DNA of 30,522 nucleotides from a virus. The stretch's first letter is position 1; every line of letters starts with the position of its first letter. The position numbers were made by a program, and so were the translations under genes. Below the pieces are notes generated by a model. It saw only the letters and a program-made list of their open reading frames with translations. It ran no database searches and was not told the origin of the DNA. Of this stretch, positions 22,491 to 28,198 are shown in pieces. The stretch spans positions 1 through 30,522 of the IMG/VR virus record IMGVR_UViG_3300005827_000106; one strand, 5' to 3'.

Positions 22491-23812
22491 GACCACCTGT
22501 TCATAACGGGCAGAGGAACGGCCTGCTTCTCGGTCTTCTTGGGCAGCACGATCCCGCCGAACAACTCAGCCAGGACCCAGATCCAGGCGTCCGCGCGGTT
22601 CGGGGACTTGCCACCGAGGTAGCCACTGGTTGAGAAGGCGGTGAGCTCGTCCTCCAGCTCGTGGAAGTCGCCGACGTGGCGGATCTTCCCCTGCTCGTAG
22701 AGGGCGCTGAAGGGCTCAGCCCGGACAGCCTTGGAGCGGGTAGCGCTCACGGATCGGTAGGGGGTGCGAGACCGGGCGGTCTGGATGGTCGCCTTGACCA
22801 TGGCCCCTCCGTAGTTCTCCTCGCCCACGACCACGTCCGCCTGGTGTCGGTCGAAGGCCTGCGTGGCGACCCGGGCCCAGGTGGCGGGGCCAGCCTTGAC
22901 CGTGCAGTCCTCCAGCAGGTAGGCGTTCCCGTCTGTTCCCAGGCCGCCGACGCAGATCCCGATGGCGTCGTTGTCCGGGGAGTCCCCGTCAGCTCCGGAG
23001 GGGTCCACGCCAACCACGACCCGCACGAAGTCGGGCAGCTTGCCGTCCGTCACCCGCCACTTGTCGAAGTCCTCGTCGTGGAACAGGGCGTTCGGGGTGG
23101 CGTCAGCGAACTCACCCTTGAGGAACCGCTTCTGCAGCCGCGCGGACAGGCCAAGCAGCGTGTCCAGGTAGTCCTTGCTGATGTTCTCGGTGTTGTCCTC
23201 TGGGTTGATCTGGAAGAATGTGTAGTCGTCCGGGTTCGGCAGGGGCTTCTTGGTCTCGGTGTCCCGCTTCTCCACGAAGAGTGAGTAGGTCCAGTGGGCC
23301 TTGGAGGGCGGGTTCTCGTCGTAATACATCCGCGGCTGCAGCCTGACCGGCGGCCGGCCCTGGATGATCTGGTCCACCTGCTGGGCCAGGCGGGTCACGG
23401 CCAGGTCCCGGGAGCCTCGGGGGATCTGGGAGGCCTCGTTCAGGTAGATGGTGCAGAACTCCATGCCCAGGATCTTCTCGGTGCGCTCCTTGTCATCCAG
23501 GCCGCCAAACCAGATCTGGCTCCCGTTGTCGAACTCGGCGAACCAGTCGGACTTGTCCATCCGGAACGTCACGCCGGGGAAGGCGAGTTTCATCACCTTG
23601 GGGAAGGTGTCCAGGACGACCGAGGCCTTCACCGCGTTGAACCGGAAGCGGAGGATGGCGTGGCGGCTCATGGGGGCCTTCAGCGCCCGCATGACCACGT
23701 TGCGCACCAGGAGGAACGTCTTTCCAGACCGGGAGCCCCCGAACAGCATGATGTGCGTTGCAGGGCCTGCGAGAACGGCTTGAGCCTCCGTCTGGCGCGG
23801 GGTCAGTTTCAT
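22487..23812 (-). CDS. terL: terminase large subunit (packaging ATPase/nuclease)
   Basis: 441 residues. The ATPase domain has Walker A GGSRSGKT (25-32), Walker B CTIYLNEA (120-127, with catalytic E126) and a coupling motif around DENPPS (165-170). The RNase H-like nuclease has D270 in GVDPSG, E331 in GEENYGG and D408 in SPNRADAWIW, the three expected acidic metal ligands. It pumps DNA into the procapsid through the portal and cuts the concatemer. The start ATG overlaps the TerS stop by four bases, and its own TGA overlaps the portal ATG. All catalytic positions seem present. P22-like phages cut by headful, but the packaging type cannot be read from this sequence. Confidence 0.95.
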   Translation of the reverse strand: MKLTPRQTEAQAVLAGPATHIMLFGGSRSGKTFLLVRNVVMRALKAPMSRHAILRFRFNAVKASVVLDTFPKVMKLAFPGVTFRMDKSDWFAEFDNGSQIWFGGLDDKERTEKILGMEFCTIYLNEASQIPRGSRDLAVTRLAQQVDQIIQGRPPVRLQPRMYYDENPPSKAHWTYSLFVEKRDTETKKPLPNPDDYTFFQINPEDNTENISKDYLDTLLGLSARLQKRFLKGEFADATPNALFHDEDFDKWRVTDGKLPDFVRVVVGVDPSGADGDSPDNDAIGICVGGLGTDGNAYLLEDCTVKAGPATWARVATQAFDRHQADVVVGEENYGGAMVKATIQTARSRTPYRSVSATRSKAVRAEPFSALYEQGKIRHVGDFHELEDELTAFSTSGYLGGKSPNRADAWIWVLAELFGGIVLPKKTEKQAVPLPVMNRWS

Positions 23813-24297
23813 AGGCGCTCGTCCACGCCAGAGGCGACCACGGTCACGGTGCCGCTGTGCTCAACCTTGTCGGTGAACATCTTCAGGTGCTTCCCGAGCA
23901 ACTCCTGGGCCCTCAGGGCGCCTTGCGCGTCGAACTGGAACACCTGGGCCAGGATCTCCTCGCCCGTTTCGGGGTCCGTGATCTCCTGGGTGAGCCGCTT
24001 CCGGTCCCTGCCCTTGCCGATCATCACCGGGTCGCGCTGTAGGCACCGTTGGCCAATCTCGATGATGTTCTTGAGCACGGTGTCGGACGTGATCTCGACC
24101 CGCTTCCGTCGTTCATCCATGGCCGCCTGGATAGCAGACGCCAGCACAGTATTCCTCAGTAGTTTTGAAGCGTTGACCTCAACGGTCCGGCCCTTCCCTG
24201 CATAGCCAGCACGACGGTAGGCGGCCGATGCGTTCAGGTCGATCAGGTATTCCCTAACGAAGGCGGCCTGCTTGGGGGTCAGGGGCTTGCTGCTCAC
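23809..24297 (-). CDS. terS: terminase small subunit
   Basis: 162 residues from GTG 24295-24297. The N-terminus is the classic Terminase_2-type helix-turn-helix: LTPKQAAFVREYLIDLNASA, AAYRRAGYAGKG, then NASKLLRNTVLASAIQ. This domain recognises the packaging site. The central helices (DERRKRVEITSDTVLKNIIE) fit the oligomerisation coil, and the C-terminus carries FDAQGALRAQELLGKHLKMF, a motif common in this family. It overlaps the previous gene by GTGA and TerL by ATGA. It recruits TerL to phage DNA; the pac site would probably lie in or near this gene, though none is recognised. Confidence 0.9.
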   Translation of the reverse strand: MSSKPLTPKQAAFVREYLIDLNASAAYRRAGYAGKGRTVEVNASKLLRNTVLASAIQAAMDERRKRVEITSDTVLKNIIEIGQRCLQRDPVMIGKGRDRKRLTQEITDPETGEEILAQVFQFDAQGALRAQELLGKHLKMFTDKVEHSGTVTVVASGVDERL

Positions 24298-24647
24298 CGA
24301 GGCCCCCCGGGATTCTTCATGGCCTCAAGGAGATCCTTCAGGCTCTTGGCGCCGGATCCGGTGAGGGTGATGGCCGGGTCGGTCTTCTCGTAGGGGCAGT
24401 CATCGTGCGGGCAGGCATCGGAAGCGCGACGAAGGCGCAGGGCCTCCAGGTCGCTCTTGTGCTGAATTTGCGTCACGAACTTGTCGGACAGGCTGGTGAT
24501 GCTCTCCCTCAACCCCTCTACCGACTCCTGGAGCTTGTCGATGTGGTCGAACCACTTCTTGGCAGCGAATCCAATCACAGCCAGCAGGGTCAGGAACATG
24601 GCCCCGAAGAAACTGATGATGATGGAGGACATCAGAGCAACACTCAC
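24294..24647 (-). CDS. membrane-anchored coiled-coil protein of the lysis cassette, holin/accessory type
   Basis: GTG 24645-24647, with GGGAG six bases upstream and a GTGA overlap with the preceding stop, gives 117 residues; an open frame to 24803 lies inside that gene. One N-terminal transmembrane segment (about 6-28, MSSIIISFFGAMFLTLLAVIG) is followed by a basic turn and a coiled coil (FDHIDKLQESVEGLRESITS). A CPHDDCP cluster follows at 79-85 (C79, H81, C84), and then a short C-terminal helix. It lies between the spanin-like gene and TerS. It could be a class III holin, an antiholin or a membrane tether. The Cys/His cluster is unusual for a holin. Confidence 0.7.
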   Translation of the reverse strand: MSVALMSSIIISFFGAMFLTLLAVIGFAAKKWFDHIDKLQESVEGLRESITSLSDKFVTQIQHKSDLEALRLRRASDACPHDDCPYEKTDPAITLTGSGAKSLKDLLEAMKNPGGPR

Positions 24648-25255
24648 TGGAGTCTCCCGGCGACATAGCCGAGGGCAGACCCAACGGCAAAACCCTCGAT
24701 GCGACCGCGCCACTTGGAGGTGGTCACGGCCTGCTTCCATGCACGGGTGGCTTCCGCCTGAGCCATGGCTTGGCGTTCCCGCGCCTCGGCCGTAGCCTTC
24801 CATTCGTTCCGTGAAACAACGAGGGCCGCTATTTCAGCCTTCTGGCCTTCGATAAAATAGGCCTGGGCCTGAATGACCTCAGCGTCCTTGGTGATTACCG
24901 CGTCGCGCTCGGCTATCCCAGCCTTAAGAACTTCCAGAGGTTCGTCCCCAAGAACGGGACCGGGGTCACCTTGTCCGGGCTTTTGGTTGGCGGCCAGTTT
25001 TCGAAGGAGCGCATTACGCTCCGCAATGACCCGATCCAGATCCTGCTTTTGACGGTCCACCTTGGCCTTAAGGTCTGCCGCCAGTGCGTCCGATGTCTGG
25101 GCCTGGGCCTGATGGGCATTCGCTTCCCCCTGGTGGATCGCGGATTGGGTCTCGGCCTGGGTGCCCTGCCTCTGCCGGCACGAGTCCGCCCCGATGAGCG
25201 ACACCAGAACCGCCAAGATGGCGCACAGTCCGTAGGCCGCATATCGGGGGGTCAC
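24644..25255 (-). CDS. Rz-like inner-membrane spanin candidate
   Basis: GTG 25253-25255 overlaps the TGA of the upstream holin-like gene, giving 203 residues. The frame open to 25549 is antisense-like and lacks a start signal. An N-terminal membrane anchor (RYAAYGLCAILAVLVSLIGA, about 4-23) precedes C26 and a long periplasmic coiled coil rich in Ala, Gln, Glu and Lys (about 30-165, with DLKAKVDRQKQDLDRVIAER). The end is GFAVGSALGYVAGRLQ. Size and layout match i-spanins of Gram-negative phages, which fuse inner and outer membranes after holin and endolysin act. No nested Rz1 lipoprotein was seen, so it may act alone or be a different membrane coil protein. Confidence 0.65.
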   Translation of the reverse strand: MTPRYAAYGLCAILAVLVSLIGADSCRQRQGTQAETQSAIHQGEANAHQAQAQTSDALAADLKAKVDRQKQDLDRVIAERNALLRKLAANQKPGQGDPGPVLGDEPLEVLKAGIAERDAVITKDAEVIQAQAYFIEGQKAEIAALVVSRNEWKATAEARERQAMAQAEATRAWKQAVTTSKWRGRIEGFAVGSALGYVAGRLQ

Positions 25256-25530
25256 TTGGCGCCCCCACTGGTCGATTCGCTTCCCGGCGCAACTCCAGCG
25301 GGGGCAGGTGAGGCCGAGGCCTCTACGGACTTGCCGGTCTTGTAGACCCAGCCAATGAGACCGCCCAGCGCCAGGCAGACCGTGCTGATCTCTCCCGCCA
25401 CCGCACGGCCACGGAAGGCCGCCACAGACAGAATCAGGAGCGCAAGGCACAGAGAGACGCAGGCGAGAATAGCTACCAGGGCATGGGTGCGCTCGTTGCC
25501 CTTGTTCAGGAGGCGCAGGCCGAGGTTCAT
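25252..25530 (-). CDS. putative holin (two transmembrane segments)
   Basis: 92 residues from ATG 25528-25530, coupled by ATGA to the upstream gene. Two hydrophobic segments are clear: residues about 18-39 (ALVAILACVSLCLALLILSV) and about 47-63 (ISTVCLALGGLIGWVYK). A basic N-terminus (NLGLRLLNKGNERTH) precedes the first, and a low-complexity Ala/Ser/Pro/Gly tail follows the second. Two segments with short size is the class II holin pattern. Holins time lysis by making holes in the inner membrane. Its place between a peptidoglycan-active candidate and an Rz-like gene supports this. Small membrane proteins have little sequence signature, so the call rests on topology and context. Confidence 0.65.
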   Translation of the reverse strand: MNLGLRLLNKGNERTHALVAILACVSLCLALLILSVAAFRGRAVAGEISTVCLALGGLIGWVYKTGKSVEASASPAPAGVAPGSESTSGGAK

Positions 25531-25964
25531 CCCGCCACCTGCGGGGCATCCTGGATCGTCAGCCAGACCTTCTCACCCTTGTCCAGGGCCTCCTGGACCA
25601 TCTGGAACAGCTGCGGCAGCATGACCGAGCCGCCACGGATCCGGTCAGGTGTGACTACCACGGAGCCCACCAGGATGCAGCCCAAGGTGTCATCGGCATC
25701 GTTGCCGCTGTGGATCCGAATGCCCGTGAAGAAGGGGACACCCTCCACGAGCAGCATCTTCTTCTGGAACTTCACGCTCCAGGTGATGTCCACGGGGTAG
25801 CGGCCAGCAGGGATCGCGGTCTTCCCGTAGATCTTGCCCTCGCCATGCTCGCCTAGGTCCCGAACGGGATCCTCGAGCGTGTGGCAGAACGGGCGGCCGT
25901 CAACGTCAAGATTCCCCAGCGTGGCCAGGGCGCTCGACTGTTGACGGGTGAGGGACAGTTCCAA
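25527..25964 (-). CDS. DUF5675-like protein, candidate peptidoglycan-active lysis enzyme
   Basis: 145 residues from TTG 25962-25964; no other start exists in frame back to the previous stop. The DUF5675-type plan is visible: strands ATLGNLDVDGRPFCHTLEDP (12-33), GKTAIPAGRYPVDITWSVKF (48-67), VEGVPFFTGIRIHSGNDADD (73-92) and TLGCILVGS (93-101). H85, T93 and C96 in the IHSGN...TLGC block recall the H...[S/T]xGC active site of L,D-transpeptidase (YkuD) folds, although the spacing is shorter. It is first in a chain followed by holin-like and Rz-like genes, the usual place of an endolysin, and no other endolysin is visible. Activity on peptidoglycan is inference. The TTG start and weak ribosome-binding site suggest restrained translation. 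Confidence 0.7.
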   Translation of the reverse strand: MELSLTRQQSSALATLGNLDVDGRPFCHTLEDPVRDLGEHGEGKIYGKTAIPAGRYPVDITWSVKFQKKMLLVEGVPFFTGIRIHSGNDADDTLGCILVGSVVVTPDRIRGGSVMLPQLFQMVQEALDKGEKVWLTIQDAPQVAG

Positions 25965-26101
25965 ACAGGCACCAAGGGCAGGGGGCTCTTGGTTAGGTGG
26001 GTCTGCACGGTGCGCATCCCTTGGCTCTGGTTTGGCTCCCCCTGCTCTTCAAGACTCATGTGGGGCTGTTATGGGGTCACTAGTAGACAGCTGGAAAACC
26101 T
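25965..26101 (-). promoter_or_regulatory. late-operon control region: promoter candidate and structured leader
   Basis: This 137-bp gap is the only sizeable one in the - strand operon and follows a Mor-like activator gene. A poor -35-like TTTCCA (26097-26092) and -10-like CATAAC (26073-26068), 18 bp apart, could be an activator-dependent promoter; an inverted repeat GCTGT/ACAGC (26091-26087 and 26069-26065) brackets the spacer. In the leader, GCAGGGGG (26045-26038) pairs with CCCCCTGC (25985-25978), and CCAAGGG (26024-26018) with CCCTTGG (25978-25972), in crossing order, ending eight bases before the TTG start. Confidence 0.45.
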
Positions 26102-26419
26102 TTACCCCGCTTGGTTTTTCCAGAAGTAGACCGTGCTCAGCGCCACGCCGTGACGTCGTGCCACGTCCTTCATGTCCCCGGACGGGTCCTCCCGCACGGC
26201 CTGCCGCCTCTCCCGGCGCTCGGTCTTCCTCCGGAGCCCCATCAACTCGGGGTGCCAGATCTGCTTCCCGCCAGTGATTTCGGCCAGGCCCTCGATGATC
26301 TCATCTGAGGCGCCCAGGCTGCGGAGGATTTGGTAGACATCGCCGACCACGTCTCCGGCCCTGCGGCTACGTTCGGAGGCTGACGCGTTTGCGGTGGCGT
26401 TCAAAAGTGGACAGTTCAT
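26102..26419 (-). CDS. Mor/C-family transcription activator candidate for late genes
   Basis: 105 residues from ATG 26417-26419 with AAGGAG upstream; it overlaps the NinB stop by four bases. Residues 30-52 (QILRSLGASDEIIEGLAEIT, then GGKQ) resemble the dimerisation region of Mor, where a helix runs into a GG turn. Then IWHPELMGLRRKTERRERRQ parallels the basic segment of Mor. Residues 82-103 (DMKDVARRHGVALSTVYFWK) form a helix-turn-helix like Mor's LA-KYGLS---VY motif. Mu Mor and C activate middle and late promoters that lack a good -35. Lying immediately before the late-operon gap is the place a late activator would occupy. An ordinary HTH regulator remains possible. Confidence 0.65.
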   Translation of the reverse strand: MNCPLLNATANASASERSRRAGDVVGDVYQILRSLGASDEIIEGLAEITGGKQIWHPELMGLRRKTERRERRQAVREDPSGDMKDVARRHGVALSTVYFWKNQAG

Positions 26420-26868
26420 GCGGCGCTCCTTAGAAATTCCTCGCACTCATCCGCGGCACGGGGCGGGAGTTCCATTCCACGCTCGAGCGTCTCTGCGAGG
26501 ACATAGGTCAGAAAGTCCCTGAAGTCGCGCTTGCCCATGGTGCTGGTCCTGAAGCCCAGGGGGATCAGTTCTCCGTCCAGGCCGATGGCAAAGTCAGGGC
26601 GCTTCCCATGGTTCTTCCGGAACCCAGCCAGGAGGATCGTTTTCCAGGTCTCGCGCGGCGCCTTGCCCTCACGCCCGTTGATGACCAAGGTCTGGTTCTT
26701 CTCCCAGAGCATGAGCAGAGGCCAGAGCAGGCGGTTCTGTTCCTGGGACCTGGTTTCTTCCTGGATGGTGACCACATACCCATCAGGGGCTGTCTTGATC
26801 GCTTCCCAGCAGTTCCGCCTGGCGGGATGGGGAAGAGGTTGGAGGATGTAGGGGCCGAAGTCGCTCAT
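26416..26868 (-). CDS. ninB: NinB-like recombination protein
   Basis: 150 residues from ATG 26866-26868, preceded by GGGGAGG; the frame to 26937 lies in the upstream gene. NinB signatures are the early Arg/Trp helix (RRNCWEAIKTAPDGYVVTIQ), ETRSQEQNRLLWPLLMLW (38-55), and RETWKTILLAGF. The conserved TRSxEQNxxLW motif is a hallmark of lambda NinB (Orf), which binds single-stranded DNA and can stand in for RecFOR in loading RecA. It has a four-base ATGA overlap at each end, with the HNH gene and with the Mor-like gene. NinB next to an HNH protein parallels the lambda nin region. Confidence 0.85.
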   Translation of the reverse strand: MSDFGPYILQPLPHPARRNCWEAIKTAPDGYVVTIQEETRSQEQNRLLWPLLMLWEKNQTLVINGREGKAPRETWKTILLAGFRKNHGKRPDFAIGLDGELIPLGFRTSTMGKRDFRDFLTYVLAETLERGMELPPRAADECEEFLRSAA

Positions 26869-27233
26869 GCCGCCTCCCCGCCCTTGAGCCGTTCCAGGGT
26901 TAGGTCCAGCAGTCTTCGTTCCGACCCATAAAGCCATTTGAACGTGGCGGGCGCAAGGTGGAAGGAACTGAACCCGGTGCGATGGTGGAAAGAACAGAGC
27001 GGGATGGCCTCGTGATCCCCCGCCTTCTGGCCCATGCCTACCCCGTCTCGAATGTGGTGAGCTTCGGTCGGGGTTGTTTGTGCCAGGTTGTTCAGCTCGC
27101 AGGCGATGCAGGGCAGGCTGCGGACACGGGCGAGGTGCGCGGGGTCTTCCACCCGCCCCGCCTTGATCCGTGGCGCTGGGGTGCCTTTCCGGCGGGGCGT
27201 GGCCCTCTTGGGGTTGATCCTGGTCCGCTTCAT
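26865..27233 (-). CDS. HNH-type nuclease, Ref-like
   Basis: 122 residues from ATG 27231-27233 with AGGCGG upstream. A very basic N-terminus (KRTRINPKRATPRRKGTPAP) probably binds DNA. A zinc site CIAC (42-45) is followed by EAHHIRDGVGMGQKAGDHEA (58-76) and PLCSFHHRTGFSSFH (78-92). The combination C-x2-C ... HH-x-R/x-G-x-G-x-K ... D-x4-P-L-C-x2-HH matches the HNH fold of the phage P1 Ref (RecA-dependent nuclease) group and related phage proteins. It could help recombination at D-loops together with NinB. Both ends use four-base overlaps. RecA dependence cannot be seen in sequence. Confidence 0.8.
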   Translation of the reverse strand: MKRTRINPKRATPRRKGTPAPRIKAGRVEDPAHLARVRSLPCIACELNNLAQTTPTEAHHIRDGVGMGQKAGDHEAIPLCSFHHRTGFSSFHLAPATFKWLYGSERRLLDLTLERLKGGEAA

Positions 27234-27550
27234 GCGACCGCCTTCAGGGCTTCCTGGATCCACATCAAGGCCAGTCCCGAATGGATCTGCTTGGTGTCCA
27301 CCGGGAAGACCTTCCAGCCGGCCAGCTGGGCGATAACCGTCTTCGCGCAGTCCCGGTTGATGCCCATGCCAGTGGAATGCCCTGACCTGTCCTTGGCGAA
27401 TGTCCCGCCCTGGACCTCGATCAACAGGGAGGCCGAGGGCACGGCGAAGTCAAATCGGAGTTTCCGGCCTGGGATCGCCTCGAACTCTTCCACGAAGATG
27501 ATCCCCGCCGCCTTCATCTGCCATGCAAGGGTGGCCTGTAGGTTGCTCAT
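27230..27550 (-). CDS. small PD-(D/E)XK-type nuclease
   Basis: 106 residues from ATG 27548-27550. A nuclease core is visible: helix ATLAWQMKAAGI, then GRKLRFDFAVPSASLLIEVQ with D34 and the E45-x-Q47 motif (strand-turn-strand, the PD-(D/E)xK pattern with Q for K). SGHSTGMGINRDCAKTVIAQ follows, then AGWKVFPV. Many phages carry a similar protein with IEVxGG ... GxH ... D..K ... GW.V in the replication module. The role could be junction resolution or a Vsr-like/homing nicking activity. It belongs to the overlapping chain leading to NinB. Confidence 0.75.
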   Translation of the reverse strand: MSNLQATLAWQMKAAGIIFVEEFEAIPGRKLRFDFAVPSASLLIEVQGGTFAKDRSGHSTGMGINRDCAKTVIAQLAGWKVFPVDTKQIHSGLALMWIQEALKAVA

Positions 27551-27828
27551 AGGCTCACCCCCGGGCGGTGCCCATGCGCCTGGACCGTGTCATGGGTGGC
27601 AAGCGCCTTGGCCCTGCCTTCAGAGACTCCACTCACGACCATGATCGAAAACCGCTCATCCAGGAGGTGGTCCCAGTCGGCCCGGGTCAGTTGTGGTTCC
27701 AACCTAGATTGAGGTTCCTTCCTGGTACAGGCAGAGGCAGAAGCAGAGGCAGAAGCAGGACCGGCCACCAGTGGCACCAAATTGCCACCAGTGGCAAAAG
27801 TGGCAGAAGGTTGCAATGTGTTACTCAT
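27547..27828 (-). CDS. unknown small protein with Ala-Ser repeats overlying origin-like repeats
   Basis: 93 residues from ATG 27826-27828, preceded by GGGGTGG inside the upstream gene, which it overlaps by eight bases. Residues about 24-34 are an (Ala-Ser) run, encoded by tandem GCAGAR hexamers on the other strand. The C-terminal half (LTRADWDHLLDERFSIMVVS) is helical, then becomes basic (ATHDTVQAHGHRPGV). I do not recognise a family. The DNA under residues about 8-33 is rich in direct and inverted repeats, so the gene may mainly carry a cis site, as lambda O and P22 gene 18 do for their origins. It ends in an ATGA overlap with the nuclease gene. Confidence 0.5.
   Translation of the reverse strand: MSNTLQPSATFATGGNLVPLVAGPASASASASACTRKEPQSRLEPQLTRADWDHLLDERFSIMVVSGVSEGRAKALATHDTVQAHGHRPGVSL
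27731..27805. repeat. origin-like repeat cluster (tandem hexamers plus palindromes)
   Basis: Five tandem hexamers GCAG(A/G)R run from 27731 to 27760 (equally, a 12-bp unit repeated twice). Next to them GCCACCAGTGGCA occurs at 27764-27776 and again at 27784-27796, exactly 20 bp apart. Each is a near-perfect palindrome GCCAC-CA-GTGGC; the second extends to TTGCCAC/GTGGCAA (27782-27797). A third half-site GTGGCA is at 27800-27805. This is the architecture of iterons for a replication initiator or of an operator. It lies just downstream of an initiator-like gene. Confidence 0.55.
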
Positions 27829-28198
27829 CGTTACCACCCCGCTTCCCTGCGCGGCGGTTCCGCTCGTACTCAGCCCGGCTTCCGTCCTTGGCCTGGCAGC
27901 GTTCCCGATAGGCGGCATAGTTCAAGATTCGCCAGCCGCCAGTGACCACCTCCACCCGGCGCCCATCGTTATCGGGTGTCCGGCTGTATGGATCCGGAGC
28001 AGTCAGGCGCTCAATGGCGTGTTCCATCTCCGGGATCGTTACCCGCGAGACGTGAGCGAACCCAGGGATAGAACCCTCCACGTACCCATTGGCATCCGTG
28101 AGGGCCAGCATGGCGAACCAAACCCGCAGGGTCTTGTCGTCCTCACACCACACGGAGCTGGTGACGATGGAACTGAAGAGTTTCGAGTAGCCGGCCAT
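27821..28198 (-). CDS. replication-initiator-like winged-helix protein
   Basis: 125 residues from ATG 28196-28198, inside TGATG with the primase stop and preceded by GAGGTGG. The sequence SKLFSSIVTSSVWCEDDKTL, then RVWFAMLALTDANGYVEGSI, PGFAHVSRVTIPEMEHAIER and GGWRILNYAAYRER is a phage type I know from replication modules, resembling the winged-helix part of DnaD/lambda O-like initiators. 'VWFxMLALxDxxGxVxGSxPGLAxxAxV' is the family core. The C-terminal 25 residues are highly charged (RAEYERNRRAGKRGGNDE) and may recruit partners. It probably binds the nearby repeats, which is inference. No ATPase motif is present, so it is not a helicase loader of the DnaC type. Confidence 0.75.
   Translation of the reverse strand: MAGYSKLFSSIVTSSVWCEDDKTLRVWFAMLALTDANGYVEGSIPGFAHVSRVTIPEMEHAIERLTAPDPYSRTPDNDGRRVEVVTGGWRILNYAAYRERCQAKDGSRAEYERNRRAGKRGGNDE

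Noticed and set aside
21387-22622. A 411-residue open frame on the + strand antisense to portal and TerL
   Set aside because: Composition is typical of an antisense shadow (Leu/Val/Asp/His runs), and it crosses a gene boundary on the other strand.
24648-24803. Longer N-terminus for the TM-coiled-coil protein (and likewise for frames at 25256-25549, 29122-29466, 13982-14050, 10510-10692)
   Set aside because: The extensions lie inside the upstream genes, lack start signals and have shadow composition; starts coupled to the upstream stop with good ribosome-binding sites are preferred.
24644-25255. A nested Rz1-type outer-membrane lipoprotein in another frame of the Rz-like gene
   Set aside because: None of the alternative frames shows a signal peptide with a lipobox; the ones present are Arg/Pro-rich shadows.
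25853-26059. 68-residue frame on the - strand ahead of the DUF5675-like gene
   Set aside because: No ribosome-binding site before the ATG, Pro/Arg-rich composition, and a long overlap with a better supported gene.
27731-27805. CRISPR array
   Set aside because: Hexamer tandem units and two palindromes with no regular spacers; far too short and within a coding frame.
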